The notes below the pieces were generated by a model. That model saw nothing but the letters and a program-made list of their open reading frames with translations. It was not told where the DNA came from and made no database searches. A DNA stretch of 64,000 nt. Source: Nostoc sp. NMS7. GTDB lineage: Bacteria; Cyanobacteriota; Cyanobacteriia; Cyanobacteriales; Nostocaceae. The position numbers were made by a program, and so were the translations under genes. Location of the stretch: positions 1 to 64,000 of the forward strand of contig NZ_JABXKJ010000263.1 of the NCBI RefSeq assembly GCF_017115085.1. Direction: 5' to 3'. This document shows, piece after piece, positions 17,072 to 26,233 of this stretch (the stretch's first letter is position 1; each line of letters starts with the position of its first letter).

Positions 17072-17379
17072 CAGTTGTGATTAATTAAATTGCCGGAATA
17101 TTACTCACACTTGATATTTTACGATGTAAAGAGACGCTAGATATTCATCAGCTAAAAACAACTGCCACTTTTACTGTGGCTCGTTAATCTTACATTGTTA
17201 ACACTCCACCCTCACGGTTATAGCCCAAGGCTGGAACTGGCTTGTTAGGGTCTATGAACACCACAAACAAGACAAATTCTACGCTGGTGAAATGACAACT
17301 TAATATGTTACCTGTAGAAATACGACCACGATTAATTACACTTTAGGAAGTTAACTTAAAAAAAATTTACTATATATCC
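17072..17379. other. Divergent promoter region of menA and menF
   Basis: This 308-bp AT-rich interval must hold both promoters. I see no unambiguous operator or RNA structure. The ACTATATAT stretch just before the menF start is AT-rich enough to include a -10 element. Confidence 0.5.
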
Positions 17380-18795
17380 ATGACAGTTTCACCATGTCGT
17401 AGCAACCTCTTTGTAGACCACAAAGATTTATATCAATTTTTGGTAGCAGTGCAAGAAAAGTGCGTCAAAAATAATTGCAGGCAAATTGTCAGTATCTCTC
17501 AGGAGATCGATTTAGTTGACCCTTTACTTGTATTTGATCAACTTACACAAGCAAATGAAATAAATTTTTACTTTGAGGACAAAGGTAAAGGAGAAGCGAT
17601 CGCGGCAATTGATGCTGTAGCAAAATTACAGATTGATGGCGCAGACCGTTTTACTCAAGCAGAATATTTTATCAAATCTTGTCTAAAAAAAATAATTAAT
17701 TTTGGTAACGCTAACCTACCTTTTTCTGGGCCTCACTTTTTTTGTTATTTCAGTTTTTTTGATAAAAATATCCAACTAGATTATCCATTTCCATCTGCTA
17801 CCATCTTTCTTCCACGTTGGCAAGTAGCTGTAAAAAATCAGCGCTGTATATTAGTAACAAATATAATTATCAATGCAAATGTAAATATTCAAACCTTGTT
17901 GGAAAATGTACAAAATAAAATTGAATTTCTCCAAGCTTTAGAATATTACTCTGTTAATATTGATTATTTTCCAGCAAAGTTATCCCAAAAATCCGTCAGG
18001 AATGCTGCTCAATTTAAAGGTTCAGTAGTGTCTGCTTTGGAAAAAATTCGCTCTCGTCATTTAAGTAAGATTGTATTAGCAGATATATTAGATGTCAAAT
18101 CAAGGAATCAGTTTAACTTAGTTAAATCCTTAAATAATCTTAGGCAAATACATCCTAACTGTTATATTTTTTCTACAAGTAATGGCAAAGGACAAAACTT
18201 TATTGGTGCCAGTCCAGAACGATTAATTAGTATTAATAATCAACAGTTGATTACTGATGCTTTAGCTGGTTCTGCACCACGAGGTAAAACCCCTGCTGAA
18301 GATGCAGTTAATGCCAATCGCTTACTCAATAGTGAAAAAGAAAAGCATGAACATTCGCTGGTACTTGATTTCATTACACAACGCCTATCCCAGCTAGGTT
18401 TATTACCCCAAATATTAGCACCTCGCCTGCGACAATTATCTAACATCCAGCATTTATGGACACCAATAAGTGCTACAGTTCCTACTAACATACATCCATT
18501 AAAGATTGTCGCACAATTGCATCCTACACCAGCCGTTGCAGGTGCAGCACGAGATGTCGCCTGTGCCGAAATTCGTCGTTATGAAAGCTTTGAAAGGGGT
18601 TTGTATGCTGCGCCTCTGGGTTGGATAGATTCTCAGGGGAACTGCGAGTTTATTGTGGGAATTCGTTCAGCATTAATTGATGGCGATCGCGCAAGATTGT
18701 ATGCTGGTGCTGGTATCGTGGCGGGATCTGATCCTGACAAAGAATTTGCAGAGGTGCAGCTTAAACTTCAGGCTTTGTTGAAAGCATTAGTTTAA
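17380..18795 (+). CDS. menF: Isochorismate synthase
   Basis: A 471-residue chorismate-binding enzyme that makes isochorismate, the entry step to phylloquinone. The C-terminal catalytic domain is well preserved: SKIVLADILDV near residue 228, FIGASPERLISI near 272, LAGSAPRGKT near 295, KEKHEHSLVLDFI near 320, HLWTPI near 368, LHPTPAVAGAARD near 383, and LYAGAGIVAGSDPDKEF near 447. The N-terminal 200 residues are less conserved, as usual in cyanobacteria. Confidence 0.93.
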   Translation: MTVSPCRSNLFVDHKDLYQFLVAVQEKCVKNNCRQIVSISQEIDLVDPLLVFDQLTQANEINFYFEDKGKGEAIAAIDAVAKLQIDGADRFTQAEYFIKSCLKKIINFGNANLPFSGPHFFCYFSFFDKNIQLDYPFPSATIFLPRWQVAVKNQRCILVTNIIINANVNIQTLLENVQNKIEFLQALEYYSVNIDYFPAKLSQKSVRNAAQFKGSVVSALEKIRSRHLSKIVLADILDVKSRNQFNLVKSLNNLRQIHPNCYIFSTSNGKGQNFIGASPERLISINNQQLITDALAGSAPRGKTPAEDAVNANRLLNSEKEKHEHSLVLDFITQRLSQLGLLPQILAPRLRQLSNIQHLWTPISATVPTNIHPLKIVAQLHPTPAVAGAARDVACAEIRRYESFERGLYAAPLGWIDSQGNCEFIVGIRSALIDGDRARLYAGAGIVAGSDPDKEFAEVQLKLQALLKALV

Positions 18796-18820
18796 CAGAT
18801 AGTTCAAACCGTAATGCTTT

Positions 18821-19339
18821 ATGAAAATAGAAGTGTTAAAAGCTATTCAACAACAAAAGTCAGTGCTATGTAATTTGATGGAACTATATCAGTATGATCT
18901 GAGTGAGATAGAAGCTAAAGATGTAGATGCCTGCGGCTTCTTTGGCTATCGATATCTTGATTACTATTGGACAGAACCTGAACGGCACCCATTTCTAGTT
19001 AAAATTGATGAGAAACTGGCAGGGTTTGTACTTGTTAATCAGCACACTTACCTTCATAACAATGCTAGGTCTATTGCTGAGTTCTTTATCCTCAAGAGGT
19101 ATCGAAATCAGGGCATTGGTAAACAGGTAGCTACTCACATTTTCAACCAGTTTCCCGGTAGTTGGGAGGTACGGCAGACTGCTTTTAACTTAGGTGCACA
19201 AGCCTTTTGGAGGAAGGTAATTAGTCAATACACTAATGGAGCCTTTGACGAGGTTTTCTCAAATGATCACCGATGGCATGGCCAAATTCAAACTTTTGAC
19301 AACTCAGATAAGCTATTACAGCTATTTTCAGGTAAATAG
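18821..19339 (+). CDS. GNAT-family N-acetyltransferase
   Basis: A 172-residue acetyltransferase. The acetyl-CoA loop is FILKRYRNQGIGKQVA near residue 87, where RNQGIG is the Q/RxxGxG/A motif. The N-terminus has ELYQYDLSEIE. Substrate is not predictable. It starts 26 bp after menF and could be cotranscribed. Two perfect hairpins follow it. Confidence 0.85.
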   Translation: MKIEVLKAIQQQKSVLCNLMELYQYDLSEIEAKDVDACGFFGYRYLDYYWTEPERHPFLVKIDEKLAGFVLVNQHTYLHNNARSIAEFFILKRYRNQGIGKQVATHIFNQFPGSWEVRQTAFNLGAQAFWRKVISQYTNGAFDEVFSNDHRWHGQIQTFDNSDKLLQLFSGK

Positions 19340-19347
19340 ACCACGCT

Positions 19348-19376
19348 GTAGGGGCACAGCAATGCTGTGCCCCTAC
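19348..19376. repeat. 13-bp inverted repeat, dispersed Nostoc type
   Basis: GTAGGGGCACAGC (19348-19360) and GCTGTGCCCCTAC (19364-19376) form a perfect stem with a 3-base loop. Such GGGGCACAGCA-type units are common in Nostoc intergenic DNA. Confidence 0.8.
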
Positions 19377-19408
19377 GACAGATGTGGTTCAAATACATGA
19401 AAACTGCT

Positions 19409-19455
19409 GTAACGCTAGAAATACACCGATTTATCCGGTGTATTTCTAGCGTTAC
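19409..19455. terminator. Perfect 20-bp hairpin between convergent genes
   Basis: GTAACGCTAGAAATACACCG at 19409-19428 is exactly complementary to 19436-19455, with a 7-base loop. The position, just after the GNAT gene and before the proA stop, suits a bidirectional terminator, although no long T tract follows. Confidence 0.6.
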
Positions 19456-19480
19456 TAGAGCATATACTTTTAATGATATT

Positions 19481-20788
19481 TTACACTAAATCCTGATGAG
19501 TAAAGGATTTAGCATTTGCCCCGGTGTAAGTAGCTACAATATGACCATCGCCGGTCATTTGATATTTGTATGTGACTAATCCTTCTAAACCAACGGGGCC
19601 ACGGGGAGGCATTTGTTGTGTACTAATCCCTACTTCTGCACCGAAACCATAGCGGAAACCATCAGCAAATCTGGTGGAACAATTGTGGAATATATTGGCT
19701 GAATTTACCAGTCCAAAGAAAGTTTCAACAGATGTTAAATCTTCAGAGATAATCGCATCGGTATGACGAGAACTGTATTCGTTAATATGGGCGATCGCAT
19801 CTTCTATAGAATCTACAATCTTGATCGACAAAATAAAATCGCTGTATTCTGTTTCCCAGTCTGTTTGTGTTGCCGTTTTGATGTTAGGTAAAATTTCTAA
19901 GGTGCGTTTATCACCCCTTAATTCCACATGGCGTTCCTGCAAAGCCTCAGCAACTTTTGGTAAAAATTCTCTGGCAATCGACGAGTGAACTAACAAAGTT
20001 TCAATCGCATTACAAACAGCAGGATATTGCGCTTTGGCATCGACAGTAATCGGAACTGCTTTAGAAATATCGGCGACTTTATCTATATAAAGATGACAAA
20101 TCCCATCGGCGTGACCTAATACTGGAATGCGCGTATTTTCCTGCACAAAGCGGACAAAGGAATTAGAACCTCTAGGAATAATTAAATCTACATATTTATC
20201 TAACTTTAAAAGTTCTAGAGTTTCTTCTCTAGTTGTCAGCAATTGTACCGCATCCGGGTTAACAGCAGTATGAGATAATCCTTGTTTTACTGCCTTAACG
20301 ATCGCTTCACAAGAACGCACAGCTTCCTTTCCACATTTGAGAATTACACCATTTCCCGATTTTATCGCCAAGGAAACAATTTGAATCGCCGCCTCTGGCC
20401 GGGCTTCAAAAATAATCCCTAAAACGCCTAAAGGACAAATGATCCGCTTGAGAATTAAGCCACTATCAAGTTCGCGGTGAATCTGTATTTTACCGACTGG
20501 ATCAGCTAGCTTACCAACATCTCGTACTCCAGCGATCGCATCTCTTAATTTATGTTCATCTAATTGCAAGCGTTTATAAAGTGGTTTGGGAATTCCTTCG
20601 GCAGTAGCAGCTTCACAATCAGCAACATTTGCTTGTAAAATTTCATCTTTAGCTGATTCTAAAGCTTGGGCGATCGCAACAAGTGCTTGATTTTTGGCCT
20701 CAGTGGAGAGAAGCGCTAGCTTACTTGCAGCTTGGCGGGTTTGTCCGGCGATCGTAATTAGGGGAGAAGCAATATCAAGAATAGTCAT
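19481..20788 (-). CDS. proA: Glutamate-5-semialdehyde dehydrogenase
   Basis: A 435-residue cytosolic enzyme that reduces gamma-glutamyl phosphate in proline synthesis. Aldehyde-dehydrogenase-fold marks include [20 protein letters not shown] near residue 115, [16 protein letters not shown] near 142, [15 protein letters not shown] near 205, and the catalytic-cysteine region [16 protein letters not shown] near 252. The end has [19 protein letters not shown]. Length is normal. Confidence 0.96.
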   Translation of the reverse strand: MTILDIASPLITIAGQTRQAASKLALLSTEAKNQALVAIAQALESAKDEILQANVADCEAATAEGIPKPLYKRLQLDEHKLRDAIAGVRDVGKLADPVGKIQIHRELDSGLILKRIICPLGVLGIIFEARPEAAIQIVSLAIKSGNGVILKCGKEAVRSCEAIVKAVKQGLSHTAVNPDAVQLLTTREETLELLKLDKYVDLIIPRGSNSFVRFVQENTRIPVLGHADGICHLYIDKVADISKAVPITVDAKAQYPAVCNAIETLLVHSSIAREFLPKVAEALQERHVELRGDKRTLEILPNIKTATQTDWETEYSDFILSIKIVDSIEDAIAHINEYSSRHTDAIISEDLTSVETFFGLVNSANIFHNCSTRFADGFRYGFGAEVGISTQQMPPRGPVGLEGLVTYKYQMTGDGHIVATYTGANAKSFTHQDLV

Positions 20789-21121
20789 AGTACAAATCTT
20801 TACCTTTTCGTCATCTTATCAATGTGAGTTGATCATTGGTTATTGTCTTCCTCCAATCGGGTGAACCATCTGGGTAATCAACAATTACTCTGATCGGGTG
20901 AAGCAAGAGTGGGTTCAAAAGATTTATTCTGTGATTATTGAACACAGGCAAATTAAAGGTAGTCAATTCACAGTTATAAAATTATTGTAAGTATTATTAC
21001 AGACATTATTGCCAAATCTTAAATATGATTTATGCGTTAACCAGACTAGAGAGACATAGTAATTTATGTTTCTCTAGTCTTTTTCTTAAGTAAATAATTT
21101 ATACTGCTATTATTTGAACTT
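20789..21121. other. Intergenic region upstream of proA
   Basis: Apart from the hairpin at 21043-21087, this 333-bp region shows no gene. The proA promoter should lie near its left end. Confidence 0.5.
21043..21087 (+). terminator. Rho-independent-like hairpin
   Basis: AGACTAGAGAGACATA (21043-21058) pairs with TATGTTTCTCTAGTCT (21065-21080) with one mismatch, followed by TTTTCTT. It is oriented rightward although no rightward gene lies close upstream; it could also act on leftward transcripts from mazG. Confidence 0.55.
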
Positions 21122-21164
21122 TTACGAAATTACAGTGGCGATCGCTGCATCTATTGAGTATTGA

Positions 21165-21275
21165 TAGATCGCATTTGTTACTTCGGGGATGGCATTTGTT
21201 GCTTCGGCGATAACATTTGTTACTTCGGCGATGCCTACGACGGGCTTCTCTAGGAGACGCTCCGCGAACGCCAAC
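21165..21275. repeat. Degenerate 18-21 bp repeats next to mazG
   Basis: Units such as GTTACTTCGGCGATG and GTTGCTTCGGCGATA recur here, followed by the dispersed repeat GACGGGCTTCTCTAGGAGAC (21240-21259). A short leftward open frame through it only reflects the repeats. Confidence 0.7.
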
Positions 21276-21287
21276 CCATTTGCTATA

Positions 21288-22103
21288 TTATTGCTCTTTA
21301 GCAAGTTGGGCTTTTGCTTGTTGCCAGAGAGTTTCTAACTCATCCAGACTGTAATCAGAAAGGGGACGGTCAACAGCTGCCTCCATTTTTTCTAAACGTT
21401 GCACGAATCGTTGATTTGTGCCTTGCAAAGCGGTGCTAGGGTCAAGATGATGCCAACGGGCTAGCTGAATAACTGCAAATAGTAAATCGCCTAATTCTGC
21501 TTCTTGTCGTTCTGGTGTTTCCTCAGCCAAAGCCTGTTGAAGCTCCCCCAACTCCTCATAAAACTTATCCCAGACGCCCTGAATATTTTCCCATTCAAAG
21601 CCGATCGCCGCCGCCTTTTGAGAAATCTTCATCGCCGCCGTCAGTGGGGGAAGAGTACGCCCATAACGAGCGAGTTTAGCACTAAGTTTTTGTGCATCTG
21701 GAGATACTTCACCTTTTTCCGCAGCTTTAATTTGTTCCCAATTTTGCCGCACCTCATCCACACTTGCCACCGACACATCACCAAACACATGGGGATGACG
21801 GCGAATCAACTTTTGGGAAATCCCCTGAGTTATTTCTGTGAGAGAAAATTGTCCAGATTCGCTAGCGATTTGGGCTTGCAATACCACCTGCAATAGTAAA
21901 TCTCCCAACTCTTCAGCGATCGCTTCTTGATCCCCACCCTTAATAGCGTCCACCACCTCATAAGCTTCCTCAATCACATAAGGCATCAGCGTTTCGGCAG
22001 TTTGCGCCAAATCCCAAGGACAACCACCATCAGGCGATCGCAACTTCGCCACCACCTCAATCAACTCCTGCAACGCCACCAAACTCTCATCTTGATTTTC
22101 CAT
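21288..22103 (-). CDS. mazG: Nucleoside triphosphate pyrophosphohydrolase
   Basis: A 271-residue MazG protein that cleaves non-canonical NTPs to NMP and pyrophosphate. It has two tandem MazG domains. The first carries GGCPWDLAQTAETL near residue 26 and EEAYEVVDAI with EELGDLLLQVV near 50-70. The second carries AAIGFEWENIQGVWDKF near 165 and EAELGDLLFAVIQLARW near 200. The ExxE and ExxD metal-binding residues are present. Confidence 0.93.
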   Translation of the reverse strand: MENQDESLVALQELIEVVAKLRSPDGGCPWDLAQTAETLMPYVIEEAYEVVDAIKGGDQEAIAEELGDLLLQVVLQAQIASESGQFSLTEITQGISQKLIRRHPHVFGDVSVASVDEVRQNWEQIKAAEKGEVSPDAQKLSAKLARYGRTLPPLTAAMKISQKAAAIGFEWENIQGVWDKFYEELGELQQALAEETPERQEAELGDLLFAVIQLARWHHLDPSTALQGTNQRFVQRLEKMEAAVDRPLSDYSLDELETLWQQAKAQLAKEQ

Positions 22104-22145
22104 ACCTCAGCGTCCCTCCGCGCTTCCCTCAGCGTTCCTTCGCGT

Positions 22146-22730
22146 TTAATTCTTTGTCTTAGTCCGACCACTCCTCCTCACCTTCCGCTTCTTAATTTTG
22201 CCACTAGGAAGCAACCCCCGAACCCCCTGTTTTTGAAACCGCTTGTATGCCGAACCGCCCCAATCGCACAGAGAATGACTCATCGCACCGAGTTCCAACC
22301 CCAAAAACAGAGCGATATATTCAGTATCATAATCCACCAGCGATCGCCAGACAGTTCCCCCCAAATCCTGCCAAGTAAAACTGAGATTCCATAACTTTTG
22401 GGCGATCGTCAAAACGAAAATTGCCAAAATAGCCAGCAAACACCCCAGATAAATTACCCGCAAAATCGTGCCAATAATCGGCCCGTGGGATAAAAAAGAA
22501 CGATGGCGGAGACTTTTTTGATAAGGTAGCCAAATCCAGCGCAAGAAACCCCAGCGTTGAAATTGCACAGAGTAAATATCCAAATCCGGGCCAAACATCA
22601 GCCCTCCAAAGAGAAACCCGCCTGCAACCAACAAAGTCACATTGCTACTGTGAGTTTGCCAGAAAGTAACGCCCGCCACGAAGGGCAGAGTATACATAGT
22701 AATGCGATCGTGCGTCCGACCAGAGGGCAT
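22146..22730 (-). CDS. Conserved membrane protein, DUF2227/metal-binding type
   Basis: A 194-residue protein of the cyanobacterial family annotated as metal-binding (DUF2227). It begins MPSGRTHDRIT, with His and Asp suited to metal binding, then a hydrophobic segment, FGPDLDIYSVQFQRWG near residue 47, KSLRHRSFLSHGPIIG near 72, and AMSHSLCDW near 150. The conserved H and D residues resemble YdjM-like membrane phosphohydrolases. The C-terminus is very basic. Confidence 0.8.
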   Translation of the reverse strand: MPSGRTHDRITMYTLPFVAGVTFWQTHSSNVTLLVAGGFLFGGLMFGPDLDIYSVQFQRWGFLRWIWLPYQKSLRHRSFLSHGPIIGTILRVIYLGCLLAILAIFVLTIAQKLWNLSFTWQDLGGTVWRSLVDYDTEYIALFLGLELGAMSHSLCDWGGSAYKRFQKQGVRGLLPSGKIKKRKVRRSGRTKTKN

Positions 22731-22856
22731 CCTAAATCCTGTTAGCGATCGCGGGGCGTTTAGCCCGTGCTGAATACTGAGTCAGTATAAGAGAAAAAAG
22801 ATTTTCTTAAAACTACTAGCGCAATCTGAAATGTTTTGCTATATTAGTTAATGATT

Positions 22857-22929
22857 GGGCGGTTAGCTCAGTTGGTAGAGCGCCTGCCTTACAAGCAGGA
22901 CGTCATCAGTTCGAGTCTGGTACTGCCCA
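22857..22929 (+). tRNA. tRNA-Val (TAC)
   Basis: A 73-nt cloverleaf with acceptor GGGCGGT/ACTGCCC (one G-T pair), anticodon stem CCTGC/GCAGG around CTTACAA giving anticodon TAC, and T-loop GTTCGAGTC. The integrase gene starts less than 200 bp downstream, so its 3' end is the likely integration site of the element. Confidence 0.95.
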
Positions 22930-22939
22930 TTACCGAAAA

Positions 22940-22961
22940 GTCGCCACTTGGCGGCTTTTTT
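22940..22961 (+). terminator. tRNA-Val terminator
   Basis: GTCGCCA and TGGCGGC form a short GC-rich hairpin directly followed by six T residues, 10 bp after the tRNA. Confidence 0.7.
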
Positions 22962-22984
22962 GTTGGACATATAATTTTGCTGCC

Positions 22985-23017
22985 GTGATTTACGGTAATA
23001 TTATCACCGTAAATCAC
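22985..23017. promoter_or_regulatory. 12-bp inverted repeat between tRNA-Val and the integrase
   Basis: GTGATTTACGGT (22985-22996) is the exact reverse complement of ACCGTAAATCAC (23006-23017). A second, shorter pair (ATTACCC/GGGTAAT) lies at 23023-23046. The site between att and int suggests recombinase arm sites or an int operator. Confidence 0.5.
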
Positions 23018-23115
23018 CTAGAATTACCCGCAATCACGGGGTAATTTTAGCTCAGAATTAGCGCAAAGTGCGGTCTTGGGGAAACCCCAAGAGGAGCAAC
23101 TTTGTAAGAGGGCGC

Positions 23116-24192
23116 ATGAAATGGACAATTGAGGCGGTAAACGAGAGACTTAAGGCGGGTAAAATTGGGGTGAGGGTGGAACAAAGGGGCGATCGCCTTT
23201 CCTTAAGAGCTACACTGCCACCCAAATCAGGAAGTAATAAAACCAAGCCCTATCAGCAGTATCTTGCCTTGGGGATTTATGCTAATCCCGCAGGACTGCA
23301 ACGGGCAGAGGCAGAAGCCAAAATTGTCGGTGGGCTGCTGGCTAGGGGTGAATTTGATTGGAGTCGATATCTTGTTTTGGAGCAGGAATTGGCAAGTGGG
23401 GATTGGGGGACGTGGATAGACAAGCTACGTAACGACTACTTCGCCCAGAAAGGCGACACGCCCAATACGCAATTTACGTGGAAAAACGACTACGAAGCGG
23501 CCTTTAAAAATTTGAAGGGAGAAGTTGCGATCGCCTCATTAATAGCAGCCGCTACTTGCACCGCCGCCAATAGTCGCTCTCGTAAACGGACTTGTGAAAA
23601 ATTGCAAATTTTAGCCGAGCTTACTGGGATAAAAGTAGACCTCAAGCCTTATATTGGTAACTACGGCAACGCCCAAACCAAGCCGCGTCAGATTCCAACT
23701 GATGATGAAATAATTCGGGTGCGATCGCTTTTCGATAATTCCCCGAACTGGCTGTGGGCATACGGGGTAATGGCAACTTACGGTTTGCGCGATCATGAAA
23801 TATTTTTCCGTGAAATCTCCCCAACGTCACCCCATGTCTGTCATGTCATTGAAGGGAAAACAGGGGAGCGAATCTGCTATCCATTACATCCAGAGTGGTC
23901 AGCAGAGTGGCAGCTTTGGGAAATCAAAAAGCCAAATTGCACAGGGAAAATGTATCGGGATTATGGACAACGAGTCAGTCGAACATTTGATCGTAAAGAT
24001 GTCTCGTTTTTACCTTACGACCTCCGCCACGCTTACGCGATTCGCGGCAGTGTGCGCTACAAAGCTCCGGTGGCGACAATGGCAGCCTGGATGGGGCACT
24101 CTCCCACTGTTCATTGGAATACTTACAATAAATGGATTTCTCAAGTTGAACACGCAAAGGTGTTTGAGGGCTTACAGAATCGCTCGAGTTGA
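23116..24192 (+). CDS. Tyrosine recombinase (integrase)
   Basis: A 358-residue phage-type integrase that should insert and excise the element at tRNA-Val. The C-terminal catalytic domain shows TYGLRDHEIFF with the first Arg near residue 220, LPYDLRHAYAIR with His-x-x-Arg near 300, WMGHSPTVHWNTYNKW with the GH box and nucleophile Tyr near 335. The N-terminal part holds an AP2-like/core-binding region. ATG 23116 is preferred; the frame is open 48 bp further upstream. Confidence 0.9.
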   Translation: MKWTIEAVNERLKAGKIGVRVEQRGDRLSLRATLPPKSGSNKTKPYQQYLALGIYANPAGLQRAEAEAKIVGGLLARGEFDWSRYLVLEQELASGDWGTWIDKLRNDYFAQKGDTPNTQFTWKNDYEAAFKNLKGEVAIASLIAAATCTAANSRSRKRTCEKLQILAELTGIKVDLKPYIGNYGNAQTKPRQIPTDDEIIRVRSLFDNSPNWLWAYGVMATYGLRDHEIFFREISPTSPHVCHVIEGKTGERICYPLHPEWSAEWQLWEIKKPNCTGKMYRDYGQRVSRTFDRKDVSFLPYDLRHAYAIRGSVRYKAPVATMAAWMGHSPTVHWNTYNKWISQVEHAKVFEGLQNRSS

Positions 24193-24205
24193 AAAATTAG
24201 CCAGA

Positions 24206-24523
24206 CTAGCGCCTTGCTAACTTCCGAGGTCTGCCGGTTGGAGCATAAGCGGAAGTTTCGTCCATCTGAATTGTCATTCCGCCTTGCTCTAGAGCATTAA
24301 GGATTTGGCTTACCGTCTGCGGATTACACTCGCAAATATGTGCTATTTCCTCAAATGTGAGGGGATTAGTGGAAATAGTATCTAGAATTTTTAGAGCCAA
24401 CACAGCCGATTTACCCACCTTCAAAAGCTCCATTAGCCACTCTTGCTCAGGATCTGCAAGGGTACGAAATTTCTCTATCGCTAATGCACCTTCTTTTAAT
24501 CTGTCGGCTGTTGGTTTATACAT
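24206..24523 (-). CDS. Small winged-helix/HTH protein
   Basis: A 105-residue protein with a helical N-terminus and an HTH region LTFEEIAHICECNPQTVSQILNALEQ (about residues 56-82, given here in two halves: LTFEEIAHICEC and NPQTVSQILNALEQ). The C-terminus is basic (TGRPRKLARR). ATG 24523 has AGGGAGTG upstream. The position at the end of the leftward block next to int would suit a regulator or excision factor, but that is inference. Confidence 0.6.
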   Translation of the reverse strand: MYKPTADRLKEGALAIEKFRTLADPEQEWLMELLKVGKSAVLALKILDTISTNPLTFEEIAHICECNPQTVSQILNALEQGGMTIQMDETSAYAPTGRPRKLARR

Positions 24524-24560
24524 AATAGTTTCACTCCCTAATAGGGATAATAGCAGGAAA

Positions 24561-25301
24561 TTACTTGCCATACTCCAGTTTTGCTTGCTCAAATGCGAGG
24601 TTAATCGCTTTCATTTTTTCTGAATTTGGGTAAATACCACCGTCTGGGTGGTAAACTCTAGCAGCACCACGATAGGCAGCCCGAACTGTGGCAAAATCTG
24701 CGTCACGAGTAACACCTAAAACTTGCCGCCACTCAGAAGAGGTACTTGAGCTTGTGCTGTTCGTCTTTTTAGCCTCTTCCCAAGTTTTTTGCCGTTGCTG
24801 CTTTTGTCGCTTCTGCGATCGCTTTTTATTTGAGTTTGACGAACTAGAAGCACGTTGCTTTTTAGCAGATTCGGACTGCACATCTGGACGCTGTAAAACG
24901 TAATCTTCAATTTTGTGCTTGGCGAGAATTGGCTGTAGGGGTGACACTCGACAATTAAGGATCGCGCGCAAAGCTGAGACGTATTCACCTATAGCACGAA
25001 GATTGTCTTTGACTCTATCCCAAGCATCACAACAAAGGGCGTAACTCTGCCCTTTGCCACGGAAATAAACCACTATGCCTGGGTCAAGGGGTTCCCTAAA
25101 ACTAGCGCAAGGCAGTCCATCTTTACGAAGTGGAATACCAGACGAGATGATGACACTATCTGCACCAGATAGCCGTAACTCATTCAATAGATCGTCCCGC
25201 GCCTTAGCAAACCCAGTACGGTAACTAGCTGAGGCGCGTTTGTTGTTGGGTGTGCGTTGGCTTGTTGGTGGCCAAGTTAGTGGGTAGGCAGTAATCAGCA
25301 T
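24561..25301 (-). CDS. J-domain protein
   Basis: A 246-residue protein with a C-terminal J domain: WRQVLGVTRDADFATVRAAYRG then ARVYHPDGG with the HPD tripeptide near residue 218, and a closing helix ending KLEYGK. J domains stimulate Hsp70 ATPase. The N-terminal 130 residues (LITAYPLTWPPTSQRT, later VVYFRGKGQSYALCCDAWDR) form an unrecognised domain, and a Ser/Gln/Lys-rich linker joins them. Similar domain layouts occur in cyanobacterial phages and plasmids. Confidence 0.75.
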   Translation of the reverse strand: MLITAYPLTWPPTSQRTPNNKRASASYRTGFAKARDDLLNELRLSGADSVIISSGIPLRKDGLPCASFREPLDPGIVVYFRGKGQSYALCCDAWDRVKDNLRAIGEYVSALRAILNCRVSPLQPILAKHKIEDYVLQRPDVQSESAKKQRASSSSNSNKKRSQKRQKQQRQKTWEEAKKTNSTSSSTSSEWRQVLGVTRDADFATVRAAYRGAARVYHPDGGIYPNSEKMKAINLAFEQAKLEYGK

Positions 25302-25372
25302 CTCTGTGCAACAAAATGAGGGATCTAAAATCCCTTGTTATTATCAAATAATCTATACTTTTTCAAAGCTTG

Positions 25373-26233
25373 CTACCAAGGAAAATCTTCTTCAACTTTC
25401 CTAGAGAAACCTGCGGCGTTGTGATGTCCTCCGCCATTAAATTGTGTGGCGATCGCACTTACATCAAAATTGTTACCATCTTTATCAGATCGCAGATCCC
25501 AATGCTCAACTCCATTCTCAATACGATAGGAAGCAGAAAACGGAGCTTCGGGATACTCTTTATAAAGCCAAGCACAAACATCACTCCTGTATCGCTCCTC
25601 ACCAGATACTAGGGCAACCACGGGGATAGAATAGCCAGCTAATATCTGCCATTCATGACGCAGTGCGATCGCCTCCACTTTTTTCCTCTTTTCATCCAAT
25701 CGCGGCTGCCCAATTGGAACCATGTAATCAAGAAACTCCTGCTGATTCATTGGCTCCAATTGATCAAACAGTTCAAACGAGCGCCACAGAACAGCAAAAG
25801 CCTCGCGCACTGCCTCTGAGTGGGGTAGTTTCCACTGCCATAAATCCTGGTCTTGCACGTACTCCAAAAATACGGGAATAGGTTGATTGGGAAAGAAAAG
25901 CTCCCAAGTCAGCACTGCACCACATTTGCTCATATCAAATTTGAGTATGCCACCGGCGAATCCTTCTAGCATTTTCTGAGCAGTTTTGTGGTGGTCAATA
26001 ACCACGATGGGGCATTCCATGTCTGACCATTGCTGTAAAACTTCCTTTGGAAAGCTGAAATCTACAATTATTAGGCGATCAAAATTTTCAACTGCTGGTA
26101 ATTCTTCAGACTGATATTGCCAGCCAATAAGTTCTGCATCTGAATAAACTTTTGCTGCCACCCACGCGGCTGAAATACCATCTGGGCAAGGAAAATCAGG
26201 TTTGATATTGTGGTAGATGATTTTTGTGTTCAT
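25373..26233 (-). CDS. DHH-family phosphoesterase
   Basis: A 286-residue DHH/DHHA1 protein. Motifs in order are DFPCPDGISAAW near residue 15, LIIVDFSFPKE near 55, VVIDHHKTAQ near 77 (the DHH box), and the C-terminal GGGHHNAAGFSRKV near 265, which is the DHHA1 substrate-binding loop. Such proteins degrade short oligonucleotides or cyclic dinucleotides. It overlaps the next gene upstream by 4 bp (ATGA). Confidence 0.85.
   Translation of the reverse strand: MNTKIIYHNIKPDFPCPDGISAAWVAAKVYSDAELIGWQYQSEELPAVENFDRLIIVDFSFPKEVLQQWSDMECPIVVIDHHKTAQKMLEGFAGGILKFDMSKCGAVLTWELFFPNQPIPVFLEYVQDQDLWQWKLPHSEAVREAFAVLWRSFELFDQLEPMNQQEFLDYMVPIGQPRLDEKRKKVEAIALRHEWQILAGYSIPVVALVSGEERYRSDVCAWLYKEYPEAPFSASYRIENGVEHWDLRSDKDGNNFDVSAIATQFNGGGHHNAAGFSRKVEEDFPW

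Noticed and set aside
21122-21304. 60-residue leftward frame after mazG
   Set aside because: It is made of degenerate repeats (EVTNAI units) and a dispersed repeat.
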